Shown: positions 51,785 to 60,116 of the stretch, piece by piece
How positions within the stretch are numbered: the first letter of the stretch is position 1
Layout of the letters: each line of letters starts with the position of its first letter
From: an uncultured Ruminococcus sp.
GTDB lineage: Bacteria; Bacillota; Clostridia; Oscillospirales; Acutalibacteraceae
DNA: 64,000 nucleotides
Direction: 5' to 3'
NCBI GenBank assembly: GCA_958403905.1
Contig: CATXZD010000001.1
Span: 186,001 to 250,000, forward strand
Translations under genes and position numbers: made by a program
The notes under the pieces: generated by a model
The model's database searches: none
Seen by the model: only the letters and a program-made list of their open reading frames with translations
Told to the model about the DNA's origin: nothing

Positions 51785-53545
51785 ATGGATTTATTTTCAA
51801 TATTACAACTGCTTTGCGGTCTTGCCCTGTTTCTCTACGGAATGAACACAATGGGTGACGGACTTGAAAAATTGTCCGGCGGAAAACTTGAAAAGATACT
51901 TGAAAAGCTTACAAACAATACCTTTAAGGGATTTATTCTCGGTGCTGCGGTAACGGCGGTTATTCAGTCGTCGTCGGCTACAACCGTTATGGTGGTCGGA
52001 TTTATCAATTCAGGCATAATGAAGCTTCGCCAAGGAATCGGCGTAATTATAGGCGCAAACTTCGGTACTGTAGTTACATCGTGGATTCTGAGCCTTTCGG
52101 GAATACAAGGTGAGAGTTTGATTATGCAGTTGTTAAAGCCTGCGTCATTCTCGGCGATTTTTGCATTTGTCGGAATAGTTTTGTTGATGTTCTTCAAAAC
52201 GGAAAAGAAAAGAAATCTTGCAACTATATTTATCGGATTTGCCGTTCTTATGGTTGGTATGGAGCAGATGAGCGCAGCGGTTGAGCCGCTTGAACACGAC
52301 CCGGCATTTGCCAGCTTCCTTACTCTTTTCAATAATCCTGTTTTTGGTATTTTTGCCGGTCTTGTTCTTACCGCAATTATTCAAAGCTCAAGCGCGTCTG
52401 TCGGTATTTTGCAGGCATTGTCTTCAACAGGAGTTATTACTTATTCAATGGCAATTCCTATTGTGCTCGGTCAGAATATCGGTACCTGCGTAACAGCACT
52501 TATATCCTGCATAGGTGCAAAGAAGAACGCTAAGCGTGCGGCTTTTGTTCACTTGTATTACAATATTATAGGCGTGTTAGCGTTCTGTCTGTTGTTCTAC
52601 GGCTCAAGCCTTTTTATAAACTACAGCTTTATGAGCGAAACCGTAAATCAGGCGAACATAGCTGTTATTCATACAGTATTCAACATCTTTGAAATTATAC
52701 TTCTTCTTCCGCTCAACAGAATGCTTGAAAAGCTTGCATGTCTTACAATTCGTGACAAAGAGGAGGAAAGCGATACTCCGTTTTTGGACGAGCGTTTCCT
52801 CAGCACTCCATCGCTTGCAACCGAAAGAGCAATGTCCCTGAGCACAAAAATGGCTCGCCTTTCAGAGGGAACGCTTCTCGGTTCACTTGAACTTCTGGGT
52901 GAATATAACGAAAAAGTTGCCGAAACAATTCAGGATAATGAGGATATGATTGATACCTATGAGGACGTTATTTCAACATATCTTGTTAAATTGAGTATGA
53001 AAACGCTGTCGGAAGCCGACAGTAAAATGGTTCAGCTTGTGCTTCATACAATCGGAGATTTTGAGAGAATAAGCGACCACGCAGTAAATATTATGCAGGT
53101 TGCTAAGGAAATTGAAGATAAAAAGGTTAATTTCTCCGATAAGGCACGAGAGGGTCTTGAAGTAATGGTAGCTGCATTAATGGAAATTATCAACAATGCA
53201 ACGCTTGCCTTTATCAATAACGATGTAAAACTTGCAGCAAAGGTTGAGCCTCTTGAACAGGTTATCGACAGGCTTCGTGATAAGCTAAAGGAAGCTCACG
53301 TAAGACGTCTTACAAACGGCGAATGTACAATTGAGCTCGGCTTTATTTTCTCCGACTTGATTACTAATATTGAGCGTGTGTCTGATCACTGCTCAAATAT
53401 TGCAATCGGTGTTATAGAGATTAACCGCAACGGATATGAGGCTCACGAGTATCTCCACGAGCTGAAAAATTCCGATGATATTCAGTACAATGCAGACTAT
53501 AAGGCATACAAACAAAAGTATGCTTTGTCGCAGAATGCAAAATAA
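51785..53545 (+). CDS. Na+/phosphate cotransporter with C-terminal PhoU-like domain
   Basis: The protein has 586 residues. Two inverted-topology repeats carry the diagnostic VIQSSSATTVMVVGF (about 60-74) and AIIQSSSASVGIL (about 198-210) motifs of NptA/YjbB-type Na/Pi cotransporters. Residues about 335-570 are all-helical with acidic metal-binding motifs (HTIGDFERISDHAVNI, NIERVSDHCSNI) as in PhoU. It imports phosphate with sodium, probably gated by the PhoU domain. SD AAGGAGAG lies before the ATG. The Pho box upstream indicates induction by phosphate limitation. A terminator follows. Confidence 0.93.
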   Translation: MDLFSILQLLCGLALFLYGMNTMGDGLEKLSGGKLEKILEKLTNNTFKGFILGAAVTAVIQSSSATTVMVVGFINSGIMKLRQGIGVIIGANFGTVVTSWILSLSGIQGESLIMQLLKPASFSAIFAFVGIVLLMFFKTEKKRNLATIFIGFAVLMVGMEQMSAAVEPLEHDPAFASFLTLFNNPVFGIFAGLVLTAIIQSSSASVGILQALSSTGVITYSMAIPIVLGQNIGTCVTALISCIGAKKNAKRAAFVHLYYNIIGVLAFCLLFYGSSLFINYSFMSETVNQANIAVIHTVFNIFEIILLLPLNRMLEKLACLTIRDKEEESDTPFLDERFLSTPSLATERAMSLSTKMARLSEGTLLGSLELLGEYNEKVAETIQDNEDMIDTYEDVISTYLVKLSMKTLSEADSKMVQLVLHTIGDFERISDHAVNIMQVAKEIEDKKVNFSDKAREGLEVMVAALMEIINNATLAFINNDVKLAAKVEPLEQVIDRLRDKLKEAHVRRLTNGECTIELGFIFSDLITNIERVSDHCSNIAIGVIEINRNGYEAHEYLHELKNSDDIQYNADYKAYKQKYALSQNAK

Positions 53546-53553
53546 TTCAGACA

Positions 53554-53584
53554 AAAAGGGGCTGTTTTTACAGCCTCTTTTTAA
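53554..53584 (+). terminator. Terminator of the Na/Pi cotransporter gene
   Basis: AAAGGGGCTGT and ACAGCCTCTTT pair around TTTT with one G-U, followed by TTAAACG. Confidence 0.78.
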
Positions 53585-53708
53585 ACGCTCTTTTTAAACG
53601 CCCTAAGGGTCGGTTTGAAATTATATCTCGGTATCGCGGGAGTCAGACATTAATCAGACTCTAAAGCAAGATACAACTTTACGTCATCTTGTCTGAAATT
53701 TATATATC

Positions 53709-53752
53709 AACGTTTTCGTAGGGGACGGCATCCATGACGTCCCAAAATGTTA
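53709..53752. repeat. REP-like palindrome A
   Basis: AACGTTTTCGTAGGGGACG and CGTCCCAAAATGTT form an imperfect inverted repeat. The GTAGGGGACGGC and CGTCCCAAAACGTT halves recur at 54045-54056 and 54134-54148. Confidence 0.55.
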
Positions 53753-53853
53753 CATTATTACTATTATCAATAAATAATGTTTAAATACTGTAGCGGTGAA
53801 CTGTGTTCGCCAAAATGAATAACAAAAACATTTGAATTTTACATCAACATTTA

Positions 53854-53878
53854 CGTAGGGACACGGCGTGCCGTGTCC
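53854..53878 (+). repeat. REP-like palindrome B, left copy
   Basis: GTAGG then GACACGGCGTGCCGTGTC: a 9-bp hairpin GGACACGGC/GCCGTGTCC. The 25 bases 53854-53878 are the exact reverse complement of 53993-54017. Confidence 0.65.
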
Positions 53879-53880
53879 GT

Positions 53881-53935
53881 GCAAAATTGCATTGCAATTT
53901 TGTAAATGGGACGTGTGGGAACCCGTCCCCTACGG
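53881..53935. repeat. REP-like hairpin pair C
   Basis: GCAAAATTGC-ATT-GCAATTTTGT is a 9- to 10-bp hairpin, followed by GGGACGTGTGGGAACCCGTCCC, a second hairpin, and then CTACG. Confidence 0.5.
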
Positions 53936-53992
53936 AAAGGTTTGTTTTCCTCTATAACTATAACTTAATCGGTGAAGTTTGATTGCCACTGC

Positions 53993-54017
53993 GGACACGG
54001 CACGCCGTGTCCCTACG
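53993..54017 (-). repeat. REP-like palindrome B, right copy
   Basis: Exact inverted copy of 53854-53878 with the hairpin GGACACGGC-AC-GCCGTGTCC. Confidence 0.65.
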
Positions 54018-54042
54018 ACTAAAAACAAACGTTTCCTATATC

Positions 54043-54148
54043 GCCGTAGGGGACGGCTTTTCTGCGAAAACGGCAACCCTTTTGTCGCTTTGCGACATTT
54101 CCCCTAATAGGGGAATCACCTTGTCGTCCCAAAACGTTATCTATACAT
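54043..54148. repeat. Composite REP-like element D
   Basis: Begins GCCGTAGGGGACGGC and ends CGTCCCAAAACGTTA, with internal hairpins TGTCGC-TTT-GCGACA (54083-54097) and CCCC-TAATA-GGGG (54101-54113). Similar GGCAACCC...CCCCTAATAGGGGAATCACC segments are familiar as dispersed repeats in gut clostridia; that familiarity is from memory, not a search. Confidence 0.5.
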
Positions 54149-54320
54149 TAATTTAAAATTCGGCAACCGTTATTTCGCGCAATCTAACTTTTGAACTCGA
54201 TTTGCCGGTCAAGGTACTAGACTAAATTTCTTTTCGCTTAATTCCTTTATGTAAATTTGAATCACTATAAATCTTGTACAATAATAAGATGAATGAAACA
54301 ATACAGCGGTGGTGGTAGAT

Positions 54321-54890
54321 TTGAAAAAAGCTTTGTTGGTTTCACACTCTGAACAGAGTGCAGCTTCGCTTTCCGAGCTTCTGCGCAGCGAAGGTTATAC
54401 GAGCATTTCTGTTTCAATTACCGCCAAAACGGCAAGAAAGCTTGTTGAAAAAGATGAATTTGATCTTATATGTATAAATGCTCCTTTAGCGGAGGAAACG
54501 GGTATTGAATTGTCCGAACACTTTGCAAAAACCACACGGTCGAGTGTTGTAATTATCGTTCCGCAGAAAAATGCCGATGATGTCAACGACCTTTTGACTG
54601 AGCACGGGGTTTTAGTAATTGCAAAGCCTGTACACAAACATCTTTTTCATCATTTTCTCCAGTTTACGGACTGCTTTCGTATGAGAATGCTTTGCGTGAC
54701 GGAAGAAAATGAAAAGCTGAGGCATATGGTTGAGGATATGAAAATTATCAACAGAGCAAAATTTCTGCTTATTTCCTGCCTTAATATGTCTGAAATTCAG
54801 GCGCACCGCTATCTTGAAAAGCAGGCTATGGACTTGCGCATAAGCAAGCTTCAGGTTGCCAAGCAGGTTATTCAGACCTATGAAAACTGA
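54321..54890 (+). CDS. ANTAR-domain antitermination regulator with degenerate receiver
   Basis: The protein has 189 residues from a TTG at 54321 (SD GGTGGTGG 5 nt upstream); a GTG at 54309 is an alternative. The N-terminal 115 residues have the receiver fold but lack its key acids: the DD pair is replaced (ALLVSHSEQ) and the phosphoacceptor position reads LICINAP, Asn for Asp. Lys in VIAKPVHK remains. A short coiled coil leads to the C-terminal ANTAR domain, EDMKIINRAKFLLISCLNMS then EIQAHRYLEKQAMDLR. ANTAR proteins bind hexaloop RNA hairpins to stop termination; clostridial NitR/GlnR-type members control glutamine synthetase. The leaders at 32238 and 34458 are plausible targets. It lies 35 nt upstream of carA. 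Confidence 0.9.
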   Translation: MKKALLVSHSEQSAASLSELLRSEGYTSISVSITAKTARKLVEKDEFDLICINAPLAEETGIELSEHFAKTTRSSVVIIVPQKNADDVNDLLTEHGVLVIAKPVHKHLFHHFLQFTDCFRMRMLCVTEENEKLRHMVEDMKIINRAKFLLISCLNMSEIQAHRYLEKQAMDLRISKLQVAKQVIQTYEN

Positions 54891-54925
54891 AATGTGAAGT
54901 GAATTTTTGAAAGGAATGTGTTTTT

Positions 54926-56011
54926 ATGAGCCGTGCGGCATACTTAATTCTTGAAAACGGCACAGTCTTTGAAGGCAAGGCATTTGGTGCTGAAAAAGAA
55001 ACTACGGGAGAACTTGTTTTTACCACAGCTATGACAGGTTATCTTGAAACACTCACCGACCCAAGCTATTTTGGTCAGGTGGTTATTCAGACATTCCCTT
55101 TAATCGGTAATTACGGGGTAATTCCCTCCGATTTTGAAAGTGATTCTCCGTCGCTTAAGGGTTATATTGTTAGAGAATGGTGCCAAGTTCCCTCTAATTT
55201 CCGTTGTGAGGGTGATCTTGACACCTTTTTAAAAGAATCCGGAATCCCCGGAATCTACGGAATAGACACCCGTGCGCTTACAAGAATTGTGCGTGAATAC
55301 GGCGTTATGAACTGCAAAATAAGTTATTCTCCCGATTATACCGACGGCGAGCTTGAAGAAATCAAAAACTATGTTATCACAGACGCAGTTGAAAGTACTA
55401 CTACAAAGGAAAGCGAACGCTTCAGCGCTGAAAATCCCGAGCTTAACGTTGTGCTTATGGATTTTGGCGCAAAGCACAATATCGGCAGAGAGCTTGTAAA
55501 ACGCGGCTGTAACATAACGGTTGTTCCTGCAAATACAACGGCTGATGAAATTATTGCAATGAATCCCGACGGCATTATGCTTTCAAACGGGCCGGGAGAC
55601 CCTGCAAAGAATACAGAAATTATCAAAGAGCTTAAAAAGCTGTGCGAGCACAAGATTCCGATTTTCGGCATCTGCCTCGGTCATCAGCTTCTTGCGCTTT
55701 CGCAGGGTGCAAAAACCGAAAAGCTTAAATACGGTCACAGAGGCGCAAACCAGCCTGCAAAGGAAATTGCAACAGGCAGAGTTTATATTACCTCACAGAA
55801 CCACGGCTACGCAGTTGTGAGCGACAGCTTGCCCGAAAACGGTGTTGTAAGCTTTGTAAACGGCAACGACAATACCTGCGAGGGTGTAAACTATACGGAT
55901 ATGCCTGCGTTTTCGGTACAGTTCCACCCCGAAGCCTGCGGCGGACCGCTTGATACGGCATTTTTATTCGACCGCTTTATAAATATGATAAAAGAAAATA
56001 AAAACAAGTAA
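54926..56011 (+). CDS. carA: Carbamoyl-phosphate synthase small (glutaminase) subunit
   Basis: The protein has 361 residues, full length. The N-terminal domain (YLILENGTVFEGKAFGAEKE, TAMTGYLETLTDPSYFGQVV) is followed by a class I glutamine amidotransferase with Cys in GICLGHQLLA and the His-Glu pair in VQFHPEACGGP. It releases ammonia from glutamine for CarB. SD AAAGGAATG lies before the ATG. It follows the ANTAR gene closely and precedes carB by 49 nt, so all may be cotranscribed. Confidence 0.96.
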   Translation: MSRAAYLILENGTVFEGKAFGAEKETTGELVFTTAMTGYLETLTDPSYFGQVVIQTFPLIGNYGVIPSDFESDSPSLKGYIVREWCQVPSNFRCEGDLDTFLKESGIPGIYGIDTRALTRIVREYGVMNCKISYSPDYTDGELEEIKNYVITDAVESTTTKESERFSAENPELNVVLMDFGAKHNIGRELVKRGCNITVVPANTTADEIIAMNPDGIMLSNGPGDPAKNTEIIKELKKLCEHKIPIFGICLGHQLLALSQGAKTEKLKYGHRGANQPAKEIATGRVYITSQNHGYAVVSDSLPENGVVSFVNGNDNTCEGVNYTDMPAFSVQFHPEACGGPLDTAFLFDRFINMIKENKNK

Positions 56012-56060
56012 GAATAAACACAGTAACATAACCGATAAAATTTGGATAAGGAATGATTAT

Positions 56061-59000
56061 ATGCCACTCAAACAGGATATTAAAAGAGTTATGGTAATCG
56101 GCTCGGGTCCTATTGTAATCGGACAGGCTGCCGAATTTGACTATGCAGGCACACAGGCTTGCCGTGCGCTTAAAGAGGAGGGTCTTGAGGTTATTCTTGT
56201 AAACTCAAACCCTGCTACAATTATGACAGACAACGCAATGGCTGATAAGATATATATCGAGCCTCTTACTCTTGAAACCGTCAAGAGAATAATCAAAAAG
56301 GAACGTCCCGACAGCTTGCTTTCAACACTCGGCGGTCAGACAGGTCTTACTCTTTCCATGCAGCTTGCAAAGGAGGGCTTCCTTGATAAGTACGGCGTAA
56401 AGCTGTTGGGCGCTAATCCCGAAACAATCGACAAAGCAGAGGACAGACAGCTCTTTAAAGATACAATGGAGTCAATCAATCAACCGTGTATTCCCTCAAC
56501 AGTTGTAAATGACGTTGAATCGGCTGTTAAGTTTGCAGATGAAATCGGTTACCCCGTAATTATTCGTCCTGCATTTACACTGGGCGGTACAGGCGGCGGT
56601 ATTGTTGAAAACGAATCCGAACTGCGTGAAATTACGTCAAACGGTCTTGAACTTTCTCCTATTACTCAGGTGCTTGTTGAAAAGTGCATTTCAGGCTGGA
56701 AAGAAATTGAGTTTGAAGTTATGCGTGACGGCGACGGCAACGTAATCACCGTCTGCTCAATGGAAAACTTTGATCCCGTCGGAGTTCACACTGGCGACTC
56801 AATCGTAATTGCTCCGACTGTAACTCTTGCCGACAAAGAATACCAGATGCTCAGAAGTGCGGCTCTCAATATTATTTCTGCACTCAAGGTAGAGGGCGGA
56901 TGTAACTGTCAGTTTGCGCTCAACCCCGAAACCTTTGAATATGCAGTAATTGAGGTTAACCCACGTGTGTCGCGTTCTTCTGCGCTTGCGTCAAAGGCAA
57001 CAGGTTATCCCATAGCCAAGGTTGCGGCTAAAATTGCAATCGGATACACACTCAATGAGATTAAAAATGCCGTTACGGGCACAACCTACGCTTGCTTTGA
57101 GCCTGCGCTCGACTACGTTGTTGTAAAATTCCCTAAATGGCCTTTCGATAAATTTGTATACGCAAAGCGTACCCTCGGCACACAGATGAAGGCAACAGGT
57201 GAGGTTATGGCTATTGCCCCCACCTTTGAGCAGGCAATTATGAAAGCTGTCAGAGGTGCGGAAATTTCGCACAATACGCTTGATGACAAAGAGTTTGCAG
57301 AGCTTTCAAATGCGTCTGTTTTTGACAGGCTCAGTGTGTGTGATGACAGAAGAATTTTCTGCGTTTACGAGGCTTTAAAAAGAGGAATCACTGTTGATGA
57401 AATCCATTCGGTTACTATGATTGACGAATGGTTCCTTGAAAAGCTTAAAAATATTATTGCTGTTGAAAACGAACTTAAAGACAGCGAGCTTACCGAGGAA
57501 CTCTATGTTCGTGCAAAGAACATAGGCTTCCTTGACAAGACAATTGAAGAAATAGCAGGCAAAAAGATAGCAAATCCCCTTGTTCCCGTTTACAAAATGG
57601 TTGATACCTGCGCCGCAGAGTTTGCCGCAGAAACACCATACTTCTATTCAACCTTCGACAAGGAAAACGAGGCAGAGGAGTTTATTAAAGAACGTGCCAA
57701 CGGCAAAAAAACCGTTATCGTATTCGGATCGGGTCCTATCAGAATCGGTCAGGGTATCGAGTTTGACTATGCTTCCGTTCACTGTGTATGGGCACTAAAA
57801 AAAGCAGGTTATGACGTTGTAATTGTAAATAACAACCCCGAAACGGTTTCAACCGACTTTGATACAGCCGACAGACTTTATTTTGAACCGCTCACAACTG
57901 AGGATATTATGGGTATCATCAAAACCGAAAAGCCTTTCGGCGTAGTTGTCGCATTCGGCGGTCAGACTGCTATCAAGCTTACAAAGTTTTTAAGCGACAA
58001 CGGAGTTAATATCCTTGGTACTTCATATGATGCAATTGATATGGCAGAGGACAGAGAGCGCTTTGACGAGCTTCTTGAAAAGTATCAGATTAAACGTCCT
58101 AAGGGTGTTACCGTAATGACAACCGAAGAGGCGCTTGATGTTGCGTCAAAAATCGGCTATCCCGTACTTCTTCGTCCGTCATATGTTCTCGGCGGTCAGA
58201 ATATGATTATCGCCTTCAACGAGGACGACGTTAAGGAATATATGGCTATTATCCTTGCGCAGAATATTGAAAACCCGATTCTTATTGACAAATACCTTAT
58301 GGGTACAGAAATTGAGGTTGATGCAATATGCGACGGTGAGGACATCTTAATACCTGGTATTATGGAGCATATCGAGCGTGCCGGAGTTCACTCGGGCGAC
58401 TCAATTGCAGTTTATCCTGCTTGGAATCTGTCTGATAAAATGACTCAGATAATTATAGAAAGCTCCAAAAACCTTGCAATTGAACTGAGAACTAAAGGGC
58501 TTGTAAACATTCAGTATCTTATCTACAAGGACGAGCTTTACGTAATCGAGGTTAACCCTCGTTCTTCACGTACTATTCCGTATATAAGCAAGGTTACTGG
58601 GGTTCCTATGGTTGACCTTGCAACAAGAGCGATGCTCGGCGAAAAGCTGAAGGATATGGGCTACGGAACAGGACTTTACAGAAAGAGCCCCTACATTGCA
58701 GTTAAGGTTCCGGTGTTCAGCTTTGAAAAGCTTATCAATGTTGATAACCACCTCGGTCCCGAGATGAAATCAACCGGCGAGGTATTAGGTGTTGCGGCTA
58801 CGCTTGAAGAGGCTTTGTACAAAGGTCTTATCGCCGCAGGTTACAAAATGAACAAAAAGGGCGGAGTGTTTATTACGGTCCGCAATTCAGACAAAGCCGA
58901 AATCGGCGAAATTGCTAAAAAATATTATGACCTTGGATTTACCATCTATGCTACTGAGGGAACAGCCGAGGTGCTTAAAAAGTTTGGTATTGACGCTGTA

Positions 59001-60113
59001 GGCGTTAAGAAGATACACGAATCAAATACAAGCAACACACTTACTCTTATTGAGTCGGGCAAGATTCAGTATGTTATTTCAACTTCTGCAAAGGGCAGAA
59101 TCCCATCAAGGGATTCCGTTAAAATCCGCAGAAAAACCGTTGAAAGAAACATTCCGTGTCTTACTTCTCTTGATACGGCTAACGCACTTGCAGACTGCCT
59201 CAAGAGCCACTACTCACAGCACAGCACAGAGCTTATTGATATCAACAATATGAGGGAGGAAAAGTTAATGCTAAAGTTTACCAAGATGCAGGGTATCGGC
59301 AACGACTACATTTATTTCAGCACCTTTGACCAGGAAATCAACAATCCCGAAGCACTTGCCGTAAGACTTTCAGACAGACATTTTGGAATCGGCGGTGACG
59401 GCGTTATCCTTGTTTGCCCGTCAGATGTTGCAGACGCAAAGATGAAGATGTATAACCGTGACGGCTCAGAGGGTAAAATGTGCGGCAACGGTATTCGTTG
59501 TGTAGGCAAGTTCCTCTATGACCACGGAATGATTGATTACAAGGAAAAAGACGAAATCACCGTTGAAACACTCAGCGGAATTAAGAAATTAAAGGCGTTC
59601 ACAACAGACGGCGTGGTTACAAGGCTAAGAGTTGATATGGGTAAGGCAATCCTTGACCCCAAAGAAATTCCCGTTGCAATAGACAAGGATAAGGTAGTCA
59701 ATGAAGCTGTTAAAATCGGTGACAAGGATTACAAAATCACGTGTGTATCTATGGGCAACCCGCACTGCGTTGTATTTATGGATGATATTGACAATCTTGA
59801 CATTGAAAAAGTAGGTCCCGAATTTGAGCTTGACAAGCTGTTCCCCGAAAGGGTAAACACCGAGTTTGTAACGGTTCTTGACGAGCATACTATCAAGATG
59901 AGAGTATGGGAGAGAGGCTCGGGTGAAACATGGGCTTGCGGAACAGGCGCATGCGCTGTTGCAGTTGCAGCCTGTGAAAACGGTTTTTGCAAAAAGGGCG
60001 AGGACATAAAAATCAAGCTCATCGGCGGCGAACTTATTATTAACTATACCGATGATACGGTTTATATGACAGGAAACGCTGAAAAAGTATTCGACGGAGA
60101 GGTTGAGGTGTAG
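56061..60113 (+). CDS. carB-dapF: Carbamoyl-phosphate synthase large subunit fused in frame to diaminopimelate epimerase
   Basis: One open frame of 1350 codons. Residues 1-1068 are complete CarB: two ATP-grasp halves (each starting with a GSGPI(V/R)IGQ motif, near 13 and 557), the carboxyphosphate and carbamate domains, and the C-terminal allosteric MGS-like domain (GGVFITVRNSDKAEIGEIAK). Met1070 begins a complete 281-residue DapF: MLKFTKMQGIGNDYIYF, first catalytic Cys in GKMCGNGIRC, GNPHCVVF, and second Cys in RGSGETWACGTGACA. No stop codon separates them. A strong SD with its own ATG precedes the dapF part, so DapF may also be made separately. CarB makes carbamoyl phosphate; DapF converts LL- to meso-diaminopimelate. 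Confidence 0.93.
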   Translation: MPLKQDIKRVMVIGSGPIVIGQAAEFDYAGTQACRALKEEGLEVILVNSNPATIMTDNAMADKIYIEPLTLETVKRIIKKERPDSLLSTLGGQTGLTLSMQLAKEGFLDKYGVKLLGANPETIDKAEDRQLFKDTMESINQPCIPSTVVNDVESAVKFADEIGYPVIIRPAFTLGGTGGGIVENESELREITSNGLELSPITQVLVEKCISGWKEIEFEVMRDGDGNVITVCSMENFDPVGVHTGDSIVIAPTVTLADKEYQMLRSAALNIISALKVEGGCNCQFALNPETFEYAVIEVNPRVSRSSALASKATGYPIAKVAAKIAIGYTLNEIKNAVTGTTYACFEPALDYVVVKFPKWPFDKFVYAKRTLGTQMKATGEVMAIAPTFEQAIMKAVRGAEISHNTLDDKEFAELSNASVFDRLSVCDDRRIFCVYEALKRGITVDEIHSVTMIDEWFLEKLKNIIAVENELKDSELTEELYVRAKNIGFLDKTIEEIAGKKIANPLVPVYKMVDTCAAEFAAETPYFYSTFDKENEAEEFIKERANGKKTVIVFGSGPIRIGQGIEFDYASVHCVWALKKAGYDVVIVNNNPETVSTDFDTADRLYFEPLTTEDIMGIIKTEKPFGVVVAFGGQTAIKLTKFLSDNGVNILGTSYDAIDMAEDRERFDELLEKYQIKRPKGVTVMTTEEALDVASKIGYPVLLRPSYVLGGQNMIIAFNEDDVKEYMAIILAQNIENPILIDKYLMGTEIEVDAICDGEDILIPGIMEHIERAGVHSGDSIAVYPAWNLSDKMTQIIIESSKNLAIELRTKGLVNIQYLIYKDELYVIEVNPRSSRTIPYISKVTGVPMVDLATRAMLGEKLKDMGYGTGLYRKSPYIAVKVPVFSFEKLINVDNHLGPEMKSTGEVLGVAATLEEALYKGLIAAGYKMNKKGGVFITVRNSDKAEIGEIAKKYYDLGFTIYATEGTAEVLKKFGIDAVGVKKIHESNTSNTLTLIESGKIQYVISTSAKGRIPSRDSVKIRRKTVERNIPCLTSLDTANALADCLKSHYSQHSTELIDINNMREEKLMLKFTKMQGIGNDYIYFSTFDQEINNPEALAVRLSDRHFGIGGDGVILVCPSDVADAKMKMYNRDGSEGKMCGNGIRCVGKFLYDHGMIDYKEKDEITVETLSGIKKLKAFTTDGVVTRLRVDMGKAILDPKEIPVAIDKDKVVNEAVKIGDKDYKITCVSMGNPHCVVFMDDIDNLDIEKVGPEFELDKLFPERVNTEFVTVLDEHTIKMRVWERGSGETWACGTGACAVAVAACENGFCKKGEDIKIKLIGGELIINYTDDTVYMTGNAEKVFDGEVEV
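59254..59270 (+). promoter_or_regulatory. Internal ribosome binding site and start for the dapF part
   Basis: GGGAGGA is followed 7 nt later by ATG at 59268, exactly where stand-alone DapF proteins begin (LKFTKMQGIGND). The +1 frame has a TGA at 59251, just where a CarB of normal length would stop. Confidence 0.75.
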
Positions 60114-60116
60114 ACT

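Larger units (their letters stand above)
53585..54320. other. 736-bp intergenic region with clustered REP-like palindromes
   Basis: No gene is seen. At least five palindromic units are packed between 53709 and 54142, listed separately. A weak promoter for the ANTAR gene may be TTGAAT, 17 bp, AATAAT (54257-54285). Confidence 0.65.
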
